A DNA stretch of 64,000 nt from Paenibacillus hemerocallicola (GTDB taxonomy: Bacteria > Bacillota > Bacilli > Paenibacillales > NBRC-103111). The stretch spans positions 1-64,000 of the forward strand of contig NZ_VDCQ01000031.1 of assembly GCF_006265175.1 (NCBI RefSeq). Reading direction: 5' to 3'. The notes under the pieces are model-generated. The model made no database searches. It was given only the letters and a program-made list of their open reading frames with translations, and was not told where the DNA came from. The translations under genes and the position numbers were made by a program. Below are positions 28,635-36,787 of this stretch, piece by piece (positions within the stretch are counted from its first letter, which is position 1; every line of letters begins with the position of its first letter).

Positions 28635-29249
28635 GTGTTGGATTATGAACGCGATTTATGGAGCAACGGATTTCGGGCTGTTGCTGGGATCGATGAAGTC
28701 GGACGGGGCTGCCTCTTCGGCGATGTAGTCGCTGCAGCCGTCGTACTGCCGGAAGGCATCGAGATCGAAGGCATCGACGATTCGAAAAAACTGAGCGAGA
28801 AGAAACGCGAGGAGCTGTACGGCATCATCAGCGATTGCGCCCTCGGTATCGGCATAGGGCGAGTCGATGCGGCCACCGTCGACTCGATCAATATTAAGCA
28901 GGCCGCCAGATTGGCGATGAAGCAAGCGCTGGCCAAGCTGTCCGAGACGGTGACGCCGGACTATTTATTGGTCGACGCGGAGAAGGTCGACAGTCCGATC
29001 CGGCAGTTGGCGGTTATTCACGGAGACGCGCTAAGCCAATCGATCGCCGCGGCTTCCATCATGGCGAAGGTAACCCGGGACCGTTTATGCTTGCAATGGG
29101 ATCTCGACTTCCCGGAATATGGACTCGCTTCCCACAAAGGATATGCCACCAAAACGCACCGAGAAGCGATTCTCAAATATGGCGCTTGTCCTTTGCATCG
29201 GCGGACGTTTTTAAGCGGGATATTGAACGAGCAGTTGGAGCTTTTCTAA
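28635..29249 (+). CDS. rnhB: Ribonuclease HII
   Basis: RNase HII removes ribonucleotides from DNA and RNA primers. The 204-residue protein shows the active-site blocks GIDEVGRGCLFGDVVAAAVV, DDSKKLSEKKREEL, DYLLVDAEKVD and SIMAKVTRDR (the Asp-Glu-Asp-Asp set), then HKGYATKTHREAI. The start is GTG 28635 with GGGGGAAA upstream; the adjacent TTG is also possible. The order rbgA-rnhB-ylqG is as in B. subtilis. Confidence 0.95.
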   Translation: MLDYERDLWSNGFRAVAGIDEVGRGCLFGDVVAAAVVLPEGIEIEGIDDSKKLSEKKREELYGIISDCALGIGIGRVDAATVDSINIKQAARLAMKQALAKLSETVTPDYLLVDAEKVDSPIRQLAVIHGDALSQSIAAASIMAKVTRDRLCLQWDLDFPEYGLASHKGYATKTHREAILKYGACPLHRRTFLSGILNEQLELF

Positions 29250-29339
29250 TTTGGCGACACTGACTCGAATAATGCATTGCAAAAAAATGAGCTTTCGGCC
29301 GATATACATAGTAAAGATCGAAGCGGAGGTGGGGGCCGA

Positions 29340-31340
29340 ATGAGCATGCAGATCGGTCAAATGATGAGCAATTTGCTCGGCGGAGCGCAACAGACGGAAG
29401 CGAAGACGCTGGAGCTGAAGGTTGGGCAAATCGTCAAAGGAATGGTGCTTCAGCTGCTCGGCGAGCAGGACGCGCTTGTCAATATCGGCGGCGTCCAGCT
29501 GCGGGCAAAGCTCGAAACTCCGCTTCGGCAAGGTCAGGTGACCGAGTTCCGGGTTCAGCCGGAATCGAACGGAAGCCAAATCGTGCTAAAGCCTGTCGAC
29601 GGCGCAAAAATCCCTTTGACGGACGCGGCGCTTGGAGATCTGCTGAAAAGCTTCGGCATGAATGACCAACCGGAAATCCGTCAATTGGCAAAGCAGCTGC
29701 AGCAATCAGACATCGAGCTGACCAAAGGGAATTTGCAGCGCTTCGGGAAGATGATGGAACAACAGCCGGTAGAAGTTCCGGCGAATGAATGGATGGAATC
29801 GGCTGTAATAGCACATAAGCGAAACTTGCCGATGACCCGCGAGTCGGTGAACGGCTTGCGCCAGGCACTGTTCGGACAGCCGCTCCTCGGCCAGCTGGAT
29901 GGGCTGGAGGCGAAAGCGGATGAGGCAGTAAGGACTATGACGCAACTTCCCGGCAAAGACTCCGTGGAGGTCCGAGAGCTCGTCGGTAAGCTGAGGCAGG
30001 CGATCCAGCTAGTGAGAGAAACCGCCGGAGTGTCGATAGCTCCCGATACTCAGACTCGACAAGAGCCTGCAACCGGACAAGCGAGAGCTGCGGAACCCCC
30101 ACGGCCGGAGACTGCGGGAAAGCCGGCACCCGATGCAGCGACGAAACAGCCCATACCTGTCTCTAACGGGCAAATACAAGCTGCGAGTGAATCAGGCGGG
30201 AATCATCCCGGCGTTCCTGCAGAGGAAGGCTCTGCGGAGGCCGGAGAGCCGAATAGGGCGGAAGGCCGGGTGCTGACGGAACAGCCTGCCACGAAGCTTG
30301 AACATGCGGCACAACCGCAAAGGCAACCGGGTGAACCGATCCCGTCGGAGACGAATAGCAAGCAAGCGGATCGTACGTTAGAAGGAGCTCGCCGACCGGA
30401 GGCTCCCCGGACGGATTTGCCTGCTTCGGGTGCAGGAAAAGAGGCGGAATCCACAGCTTCCCATTCCCAGCCCGGCAAATCTTTCGAGACTGCGGAACGG
30501 GCAAACCCGGCCGTCAAGCAGGCGGGTATGCAAGAGAACGATACCCATGCACAAGGCCGGACTAAGGCCGACACGCCGGAAAACTGGATTTCACGCTTGT
30601 TTAAAGCTGTCGGCATGGATAACGAGCATCAAATATCCCGTGCCATCGATAGGGGGGCGGACCCTAGAGCAAATTCGCCGTCAAACGCCGTTGCTTCGTC
30701 GGCGCTGCATATGGCCGCCGCTCCGGAGCAAGGATTGCCGGTCGTGCCGGATCTTGTCCGTCATGAGGCGGCGGACAGCCTCAAGAGCATTTTGCTGCAG
30801 TTGAGCGCTTCCGACGCCGTACCCGAACCGTTGCGGGAGCATGCCCAGCAGACGTTGCAGCAAATAACCGGCCAGCAGCTGCTGCTGTCCCCCGATCGAG
30901 GGGCCGTACTGACGCACGTTACGATGTTTTTGCCGGTTCGTCAAGGCGGCGGAGACGAGCACACGGCTGCCGTCCATGTGCAAGCCCGCAAAGGCAAACG
31001 AGGAGAGATTGATGCCCGGAATTGCCGGCTGCTGTTCGATTTGAATATGCAAACGCTCGGATTGACGCTTGTAGACGTACAGGTATACGATAAGAGGGTG
31101 CACTTGCAGGTGCATAACGATATGCCTTTTCTCGCCGCCATATTGGAGCAATACCGCGGCGAGATCGAGGAAGGGCTGCGGGATAACGGCTACCAGTTCA
31201 TGGCGTTGAAATGCTCCCCGTTTCCGGAGCAGAAGCGTGTTGACGAGGGGGGCGCTGCCGGCGAATTATCGCCGGCGCGGACGGCGGCAGCCTCGGCTTA
31301 CCACATTAAGCCGTATAAAGGTGTGGATGTCCGGATATGA
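29340..31340 (+). CDS. ylqG: YlqG-like protein with FliK-type C-terminal domain
   Basis: The 666-residue protein occupies the ylqG position. Residues about 20-85 look like a small beta domain (LKVGQIVKGMVLQLLGEQDA). Residues about 90-230 are helical. Residues about 230-440 are a disordered linker rich in Pro, Glu, Ala and Gln. Residues about 540-640 resemble the FliK hook-length-control C-terminal domain (LFDLNMQTLGLTLVDVQVYD, then LAAILEQYRGEIEEGLRDNGY). The start at ATG 29340 follows GGAGGTGGGG. It overlaps ylqH by four bases. Since ylqH encodes an FlhB-like C-terminal domain, the two may act together. The function is not established. Confidence 0.8.
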   Translation: MSMQIGQMMSNLLGGAQQTEAKTLELKVGQIVKGMVLQLLGEQDALVNIGGVQLRAKLETPLRQGQVTEFRVQPESNGSQIVLKPVDGAKIPLTDAALGDLLKSFGMNDQPEIRQLAKQLQQSDIELTKGNLQRFGKMMEQQPVEVPANEWMESAVIAHKRNLPMTRESVNGLRQALFGQPLLGQLDGLEAKADEAVRTMTQLPGKDSVEVRELVGKLRQAIQLVRETAGVSIAPDTQTRQEPATGQARAAEPPRPETAGKPAPDAATKQPIPVSNGQIQAASESGGNHPGVPAEEGSAEAGEPNRAEGRVLTEQPATKLEHAAQPQRQPGEPIPSETNSKQADRTLEGARRPEAPRTDLPASGAGKEAESTASHSQPGKSFETAERANPAVKQAGMQENDTHAQGRTKADTPENWISRLFKAVGMDNEHQISRAIDRGADPRANSPSNAVASSALHMAAAPEQGLPVVPDLVRHEAADSLKSILLQLSASDAVPEPLREHAQQTLQQITGQQLLLSPDRGAVLTHVTMFLPVRQGGGDEHTAAVHVQARKGKRGEIDARNCRLLFDLNMQTLGLTLVDVQVYDKRVHLQVHNDMPFLAAILEQYRGEIEEGLRDNGYQFMALKCSPFPEQKRVDEGGAAGELSPARTAAASAYHIKPYKGVDVRI

Positions 31341-31642
31341 GCGGCAAACAGGACGGAACCAATAAGATCAAAAGAGCGGTTGCGCTGCGATATGCGCCCG
31401 AGCAAAATGTAACGCCCGTCGTCGTGGCCAAAGGCAAAGGGCATATAGCCGAAACGATTATGCAAAAGGCCAAGGAGCATGGCGTACCGTTGCAGGAAGA
31501 TCCTTCGCTTGTCGAAGTGTTGTCCAAGCTGGATCTGAAGCAGGAAATACCGACGGAGCTGTATCAGCTCGTCGCGGAAATATTAAGCTTCGTATACCGC
31601 ACCGATTCGCGGGCGAAAGCAAGAAGGAACGGTGGAGAATGA
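31337..31642 (+). CDS. ylqH: YlqH, free-standing FlhB C-terminal-like protein
   Basis: This 101-residue soluble protein matches the cytoplasmic C-terminal domain of FlhB/YscU: AVALRYAPEQNVTPVVVAKG, KGHIAETIMQKAKEHGVPLQ, then EDPSLVEVLSKLDLKQEIPT and ELYQLVAEILSFVYR. It has no membrane segment. The autocleavage motif NPTH of FlhB is absent, with QNVTP at that place. Its start overlaps the ylqG stop (ATGA) and its stop overlaps yraN, so the three genes form a coupled set. The role is unknown; it lies away from the main flagellar operon. Confidence 0.88.
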   Translation: MSGKQDGTNKIKRAVALRYAPEQNVTPVVVAKGKGHIAETIMQKAKEHGVPLQEDPSLVEVLSKLDLKQEIPTELYQLVAEILSFVYRTDSRAKARRNGGE

Positions 31643-32019
31643 CCGGCCGGAAAAGTGCGGTAGGCAAGCGGAGGCTCGGACAGTTGGGGGAAGCATTCGC
31701 CGCCGATCACTTGATTTCACTGGGATATCGGATCATTGAGCGCAATTGGCGCTGTCCGAGCGGCGAGCTTGATCTTATAGCTGATGAGGACGGAGTGACC
31801 GTGTTCGTGGAGGTTCGTTCGCGAAGGGATACGGGGACGTTCGGCAGTCCGGAAGAATCGGTTGATGCCCGCAAGCAAAAAAAAGTGCGGGAGACCGCGC
31901 AGTACTACTTATACCGCTACCGGGCAATGGAGCGAAAGGTCAGATTTGACGTCATTACGGTGCTGTTCACGACGGAAAGCGAGTTTGCGAAATTGAACCA
32001 TTTGAAGCACGCTTTTTGA
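31639..32019 (+). CDS. yraN: UPF0102 (YraN) family endonuclease-like protein
   Basis: This 126-residue protein has a restriction-endonuclease-like fold. After the helix GQLGEAFAADHLISLGYRII come ERNWRCPSGELDLIADEDG, VFVEVRSRRDTGTFGSPEES and VRFDVITV. The E...GE(x)DLI...FVEVR pattern is the PD-(D/E)xK catalytic set. The function is unknown, though the gene commonly lies beside rnhB or yifB. It overlaps ylqH by four bases and is followed by a terminator, the last conserved gene before the inserted block. Confidence 0.92.
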   Translation: MTGRKSAVGKRRLGQLGEAFAADHLISLGYRIIERNWRCPSGELDLIADEDGVTVFVEVRSRRDTGTFGSPEESVDARKQKKVRETAQYYLYRYRAMERKVRFDVITVLFTTESEFAKLNHLKHAF

Positions 32020-32049
32020 GTATGCCTATTAATCTCTTGTCATGTGAGA

Positions 32050-32084
32050 AGCTGTCAGGATTATAAATCCGGGCGGCTTTTTTT
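32050..32084 (+). terminator. Terminator after yraN
   Basis: A hairpin with an inner GGAT/ATCC stem and an outer imperfect AGCTGTC/GGGCGGCT stem is followed by a run of seven T. It closes the ylq unit. Confidence 0.7.
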
Positions 32085-32177
32085 AGTTCTATTTAAATTG
32101 GGAAATGGCGAAATAAAGTATAAAGAGATGAATGTGTAGTGTATGTCAACTAATGGGGCGAACCTCTACAATAAGCG

Positions 32178-32206
32178 TTGAAGAGCAATTCGTATACGCA
32201 TATTAA
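32178..32206 (+). promoter_or_regulatory. Candidate promoter of the binding-protein gene
   Basis: TTGAAG (32178-32183), a 17-base spacer and TATTAA (32201-32206). Transcription from it would give a leader of about 130 bases that includes the palindrome at 32266. Confidence 0.5.
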
Positions 32207-32265
32207 AGTGGTCATACCATACTATAAAATTTAATCTATTATTTTTACGCTGGTGGTCAAAATTC

Positions 32266-32288
32266 CCGTATCCGGAATACGGATACGG
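32266..32288. promoter_or_regulatory. Perfect palindrome upstream of the binding-protein gene
   Basis: CCGTATCCG (32266-32274) and CGGATACGG (32280-32288) are exact inverted copies around GAATA. It lies 54 bases before the start codon in otherwise AT-rich DNA. It is either a transcription-factor operator or an mRNA hairpin. Confidence 0.6.
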
Positions 32289-32342
32289 TTCACATAAGTT
32301 TTGCATTCATTTGAAGCAGCTTAATAAAATGGAGGGTTATTC

Positions 32343-33698
32343 ATGGCAAACAGTATGGTGAGGTTGGCGCTGGCGGTAACGTTTATTGTTGCGCTGACAG
32401 CTTGTTCGCGTAATCAGACGAACGGAAGCAAGGAAGCGGACGGATTTTCGGCGAATGATGGGGTGTCGACTCCATCTGCTTTCAAGGAACCAAATCCGAA
32501 ACCGATCGAGCTTGTTTTTTATGGCGCGGGATTCAGCGAAGAGCCGTTTATGCTCGATTATGGGAACGCTATCAAGGAGAAATTCCCCCACATAACCGTG
32601 AAATTCATTCGTGTCGACACTGCCAAACTATCGGAGGTGATTGCTTCGGGTGCTCAATTGGATATTCAATTGTCCGTAGATTTTCAGTTAAAGCAAAACA
32701 TGATTGATTTCGGGTTGCAGTACGACCACGCCGAGCTGATTCATAAATACAAATACGATACCGGAAAACTGAACATTCAGATGATGGAGACTTTGAGATC
32801 GATAGGCGGCGGCAAACTGTACGGACTTCCGATATACTTGACAATTCCCAGCCTCGTGTATAACAAAGACCTGTTCGATAAATTCGGGGTCGGATATCCG
32901 AAGGATGGGATGAGCTGGGACGAAGCATACGAGCTTGCCAAAAAAATGACTCGAAACGAAGGAGGGATAAGCTATCGGGGTATGGTGGTCGCCTTTCAGG
33001 CACTAAGCGTTCATAATCAGCTCTCGCTGAATTTTGTCGATACGGAATCGGGCAAAGCATTATTCAGCTCGAACGGAAACTGGCAAAAACATGTGAATAA
33101 TTTGACCCGCTTCTACAAAATTCCAGGCAACGAGGTTGACGACAAAACGATTCAAGGGGCCGCGCAAAACAATTTCTTCTTTAAAGATAAAGCGGCGGCA
33201 ATGTTTGCCACCGTCGCGGGGGCATCTGTATTCTCGCTCAATCCGTCTGTCAATATGGATGTGGCAACCATTCCGTTTTACCCGGATCTTCAAGGTGTCA
33301 GCGGAAGGCCGAGCGCCGGGGTGTTTGGGGTATCCGCTCTCAGCAAGCAAAAGGACGAGGCGTTTCAAGTGATCGCGTTTTTGGCATCGAAAGAATTTCA
33401 ATTAAAAAGATCGAAGCTGGGAGCCATCTCGGTTCTATCCAACGATGAGGAAATTCGCAAAGCGTTCGGTGCGGAGGACGCGGCATGGAAAGGAAAAAAT
33501 ATTCAAGCGATGAATCCTTCAAGATTCGCCACTTCGGGAAGAGCATCGAATTACGATCATTTGGCGTTGCCGAATATACTCGGTCAAATGAACTTGGTCG
33601 CGCAAGGAAGCGTGGACGTGAATACCGCTTTACGAACGGCCGGGGAATTGACGGAGAAAGCGATCGAAGATATGAAGAGCAGGCTCAACAATAAATAA
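32343..33698 (+). CDS. Extracellular solute-binding lipoprotein (ABC family 1)
   Basis: The 451-residue protein starts with a lipoprotein signal peptide whose lipobox is LTAC with Cys21. The mature part has the family-1 (carbohydrate-type) binding-protein pattern: KLYGLPIYLTIPSLVYNKDL, FDKFGVGYPKDGMSWDEAYE, then FFKDKAAAMFATVAGA, PSAGVFGVSALSKQKDEAFQ and a closing helix LTEKAIEDMKSRL. It should sit on the outer face of the membrane and present a sugar or oligosaccharide to an importer. No permease or ATPase gene is adjacent. The next gene starts 25 bases later on the same strand. Base composition is more AT-rich than the flanking core genes, which suggests acquisition. Confidence 0.85.
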   Translation: MANSMVRLALAVTFIVALTACSRNQTNGSKEADGFSANDGVSTPSAFKEPNPKPIELVFYGAGFSEEPFMLDYGNAIKEKFPHITVKFIRVDTAKLSEVIASGAQLDIQLSVDFQLKQNMIDFGLQYDHAELIHKYKYDTGKLNIQMMETLRSIGGGKLYGLPIYLTIPSLVYNKDLFDKFGVGYPKDGMSWDEAYELAKKMTRNEGGISYRGMVVAFQALSVHNQLSLNFVDTESGKALFSSNGNWQKHVNNLTRFYKIPGNEVDDKTIQGAAQNNFFFKDKAAAMFATVAGASVFSLNPSVNMDVATIPFYPDLQGVSGRPSAGVFGVSALSKQKDEAFQVIAFLASKEFQLKRSKLGAISVLSNDEEIRKAFGAEDAAWKGKNIQAMNPSRFATSGRASNYDHLALPNILGQMNLVAQGSVDVNTALRTAGELTEKAIEDMKSRLNNK

Positions 33699-33723
33699 GT
33701 TCCGCATGACGAGAGGAGAATGC

Positions 33724-35856
33724 ATGAAAATGTACGTATACTGCAGCTATGGCGATGAGCTCGTTTCCAGCAAGAAGCAGCCGGTAGACAGTCCGGCGGC
33801 AGTCGAAGCGATGATCGAATGGATGTCCCGGACATATAATGTAAAGAGAATGTATTGGCGGGGCGCGGGCGAAGAATTATGGGACCGTACGATGCAATTC
33901 GGCAAAGAAACCCCCTTCGGATACGAATATGCCGCAGTTTGGAAACGCCATACGTTACAATCGGGTACTACCCGGGCGCTCGTTTCGGCTGGAAAGAGAT
34001 ACGGGATGGAAATAATTATGTATACGGGCCTGTTCGATTACGGCGTGCAGCCGGATATAGGCATCATAGGTCCGTATATGTTCGAGGATCGGGGGCGCAT
34101 CGAGCATCCGGAATGGTGCATGCGTGACCGATGGGGGGAACGGCGTTGTCCGGGACCGTTCGAATTTGCTTTTCCGGAAGCGCGTCAATATGTCATTCGT
34201 CGTTATGTGGAAGAAATTGTGCGGAACGACTATGACGGCATCAATTTTTATACGTATGTGGAAAATTGCGGGTTGCGCTATTTGGAGGAATTTGGATTTG
34301 CCGAGCCTATTGTCAGTCTGTTTCAGGAAAAATACCCCGACATCGATTTGCGCAAGGGACGTCTGAGCGATGAACAAACGGAGCATTGGTACGCTTGCAG
34401 GGGAAAGTTCGTAACTGATTTCGTTCGCGAGCTGCATGCCGAGCTGAAGCTTCATGGCAAGAAGCTCTCGATTATTCTCGACGCGGAAAATCCGGATTAC
34501 GTACAGCCGTGGTGGGGGAAAAGCGTTCCCGGTACCGGCTACATCCGAACGGACTGGCAGACATGGATCGCGGAAGGCATAGTAGACGAACTTTGGGTTC
34601 AGTTGGCCGAGATAGGCAAACAAACGTCTACTCTGGACAATCTGCTCCGCTCATGCGCAGGAACGTCGGTTAAGCTAGTCGTACGTACTCCAAAGCCGTT
34701 TGACCCGGTCTGGGAGCCGTACGTGTCGGCAGGTGTTACTCCGGTTGCGGTCATAACATCGCCGGTAAACGGAATCGAGCGAATGGTCAAGGCCCCGCCC
34801 TCGACAGCCCTTCTTCACAGCGAAGATTGGATCCACCGTTCCCAGGGGCTGACCGACATGGCGGAGGGGCGAATCGAGGGGGACGTTCAAGCGGCAATCG
34901 TTCTCGCCCAAGACCGGAATCTAGTAGTCCGCCAACGAGCGATGCGTGCATTGAAAAAGTTCGGCACATCTGCGCATCTACCCATTATTTATGCCGGTCT
35001 GCACGACGAGGAGAATTGCGTAAGAGTGGCCGCGGCCGAAGCTGCCGGAGTGATTCACGATGGGGATACTCCCGGCAGATTGCTGGCTGCTATCGAAAGC
35101 GACGATACTTTTCTAATGAAGTCCGCTTGTGCCGGTTCGCTCCTTGCAATCGGTGAGAACAGCTTAAGTGATGCGACTGCGGGCCTTTCCAGCAAATATC
35201 GTGGCGTACGTGAAGTTTGCGCGAAAGCATTAATCGGCCTATATGAGATTGACGGTACCGCACTATACCCTCTGTTGACCGGTATTGTACGGAATGCGGA
35301 CGAGGATGAGATTATCCGATACTGGACGATCGACGGCTTGCTCGGGCTTTGTCTGGGAGGCAGGCTGGACGCTGAGGAAGAAAAAGCGTTTATAGCGGAA
35401 TTGGCAGCACGGATCGATAAAGAATGTTCCACGGTCGTTCAACTCCACATCGTGAGAGCTATCGGGAAATTGGCGGAAGAAGGAAAGACCGCTTGTATGC
35501 CGACAAATATTGTCGGTAAATTGGAACAGCTTTTTCGGGAGTATGGCGACGGATGTTTGCGAACGGATGCTGCATTCGGCTGGCGGCTGGCGGGCAATGC
35601 GCTGCTATCGTTCGGGGCGGCGGGCATAGAAATTCTCGAAAAGTTCAGAGAGCAAACGCAAAATCGATGGCTTGCATGGCTTGCTTACGAGGTTGTCTAT
35701 TTGTCGCACCAAAAAGCCGAGTTCCTCCTCATTGATCAACGACAGATGATTGCCGATCATGAGCATTATGCGCCGCAGTTTCCGGGGTACCGTGCCTGGA
35801 GGGAGGACATTCGCTCGATTAGTCGACTGCCCGATTCAAGTTTCGATGCATCGTAG
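33724..35856 (+). CDS. Cytosolic TIM-barrel (glycoside-hydrolase-like) protein fused to HEAT repeats
   Basis: The 710-residue protein has no signal peptide. Residues about 1-365 resemble the glycoside-hydrolase-like family-10 (GHL10, YngK-type) barrel: HPEWCMRDRWGERR (128-141), PEARQYVIRRYVEEIVRNDY (151-170), DGINFYTYVENCG (171-183), FVRELHAELKLHGKKLSIIL (233-252) and TDWQTWIAEGIVDELWVQL (276-294). Residues about 385-700 are alpha-helical pairs of HEAT type (LVVRQRAMRALKKFG, CVRVAAAEAAGVIHDGDTPG). The start is ATG 33724 after AGAGGAGA; an earlier in-frame ATG contains that site. It probably forms an operon with the upstream binding protein. The substrate and whether it is catalytic cannot be told from sequence. 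Confidence 0.65.
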   Translation: MKMYVYCSYGDELVSSKKQPVDSPAAVEAMIEWMSRTYNVKRMYWRGAGEELWDRTMQFGKETPFGYEYAAVWKRHTLQSGTTRALVSAGKRYGMEIIMYTGLFDYGVQPDIGIIGPYMFEDRGRIEHPEWCMRDRWGERRCPGPFEFAFPEARQYVIRRYVEEIVRNDYDGINFYTYVENCGLRYLEEFGFAEPIVSLFQEKYPDIDLRKGRLSDEQTEHWYACRGKFVTDFVRELHAELKLHGKKLSIILDAENPDYVQPWWGKSVPGTGYIRTDWQTWIAEGIVDELWVQLAEIGKQTSTLDNLLRSCAGTSVKLVVRTPKPFDPVWEPYVSAGVTPVAVITSPVNGIERMVKAPPSTALLHSEDWIHRSQGLTDMAEGRIEGDVQAAIVLAQDRNLVVRQRAMRALKKFGTSAHLPIIYAGLHDEENCVRVAAAEAAGVIHDGDTPGRLLAAIESDDTFLMKSACAGSLLAIGENSLSDATAGLSSKYRGVREVCAKALIGLYEIDGTALYPLLTGIVRNADEDEIIRYWTIDGLLGLCLGGRLDAEEEKAFIAELAARIDKECSTVVQLHIVRAIGKLAEEGKTACMPTNIVGKLEQLFREYGDGCLRTDAAFGWRLAGNALLSFGAAGIEILEKFREQTQNRWLAWLAYEVVYLSHQKAEFLLIDQRQMIADHEHYAPQFPGYRAWREDIRSISRLPDSSFDAS

Positions 35857-35871
35857 GATATTATGAAATGG

Positions 35872-35911
35872 AAAATGCCGTCAAGCCCGGCCGGGTCTTT
35901 GACGGCATTTT
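35872..35911. terminator. Bidirectional terminator
   Basis: AAAATGCCGTCAA (35872-35884) pairs perfectly over 13 bases with TTGACGGCATTTT (35899-35911). The A and T ends serve both the TIM/HEAT gene (+) and the small gene on the minus strand that stops at 35925. Confidence 0.88.
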
Positions 35912-35924
35912 GTCCGAAAGCCGA

Positions 35925-36113
35925 TCAGCTTTCTCCCGTAATCGAGCATTTGTTGCGGATAAAGTGAATTTGGTTTTCGATCCGATTCAACCGTTCCTCA
36001 TCCTCTTTGGACCCGCTCGACTGGCCCCGCAGCAGCTCGGCTTCCTGCAGCAGCTCGTGCAGATCGTCCCCGGCGTTGGCGCAGTTATAATCGCTTTCCA
36101 ATCGTTCCAGCAT
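35925..36113 (-). CDS. Small helical protein of unknown function
   Basis: This 62-residue protein begins MLERLESDYNCANAGDDLHE and continues with charged helices (LLQEAELLRG, DEERLNRIENQIHFI) that look like a short coiled coil, with two Cys (residues 11 and 55). There is no signal peptide or membrane segment. A clear GGAGG five bases before the ATG on the minus strand and a downstream bidirectional terminator support a real gene. I do not recognise the family. Confidence 0.65.
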   Translation of the reverse strand: MLERLESDYNCANAGDDLHELLQEAELLRGQSSGSKEDEERLNRIENQIHFIRNKCSITGES

Positions 36114-36236
36114 GGTATCCTCCGTTACTAAACGTAATGTGCGGCAATGCCAGCTTATTGTGCGCATAACGTTGTCCGAGTAAACGTAGTTCGCGTCGGA
36201 ATCGAAAACGATTTCTGAACGTCAATAAAAAGACAG

Positions 36237-36264
36237 TTGCAAATCATATAATTCCGAGTATAAT
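36237..36264 (+). promoter_or_regulatory. Promoter of the small gene at 36301
   Basis: TTGCAA (36237-36242), a 16-base spacer and a perfect TATAAT (36259-36264), 36 bases before the start codon. Confidence 0.65.
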
Positions 36265-36300
36265 ACTATGTATATTAGCTATTGAACGGAGATGCCGCCG

Positions 36301-36639
36301 ATGAACGCTACGATTTCGAACCCGATCGCCCAAGCGTGGATTAATGATTATTTGGACTTGTACAACTATGCGGTTGCCTTGGGCGATAGCGAATGGCAGC
36401 TGGAGCTTATAAATAAGCTGAAGCAAAACGGCGTTCATATCGAACGGCATTTGCGGGAAAATCAACGCGAGCAATTGTGGAAAATGTTCGATTCGATCAA
36501 CCGGAACATGCTTGAAATCTACGACGAGCTTCGCGACACGAAAAATGTCAAGAAAAGCGAAATACTGAAAGAGCAAGTATGGGAGCTGAAAATTCGCAGG
36601 CTGGATATTTCGAGAAAATTGAAGGCTTGCGGGAGTTAA
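36301..36639 (+). CDS. Conserved-looking small protein of unknown function
   Basis: This 112-residue protein starts MNATISNPIAQAWINDYLDL and is all-helical in appearance: LYNYAVALGDSEWQLELINK, HIERHLRENQREQLWKMFDS, then KSEILKEQVWELKIRRLDIS. It is charged, cytosolic, and has no motif I recognise. The start is placed at ATG 36301 with ACGGAGA upstream; ATG 36292 would abut that site. It has its own sigma-A promoter and no clear T-rich terminator, though a small inverted repeat CATTGGCA/TGCCAATG (36660-36690) follows. Confidence 0.7.
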   Translation: MNATISNPIAQAWINDYLDLYNYAVALGDSEWQLELINKLKQNGVHIERHLRENQREQLWKMFDSINRNMLEIYDELRDTKNVKKSEILKEQVWELKIRRLDISRKLKACGS

Positions 36640-36787
36640 GGCAAGAGGGGAATAAGGAACATTGGCATGCGGTTGACGGCTTTGCCAATGCCAAGTTAGA
36701 AGTTCGCGCGGTTGACCGCTTCACGGTAACGGAGCATGCAGCTTACTGCTCTGCAGAATCATCGGTTCATTGGCAGATGAACGATGA

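Larger units (their letters stand above)
32085..32342 (+). other. AT-rich intergenic stretch before the inserted block
   Basis: This stretch is visibly richer in A and T than the conserved genes on either side. It holds the promoter at 32178-32206 and the palindrome at 32266-32288. No reading frame is credible. A ribosome binding site (TGGAGGG) closes it. Confidence 0.5.
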
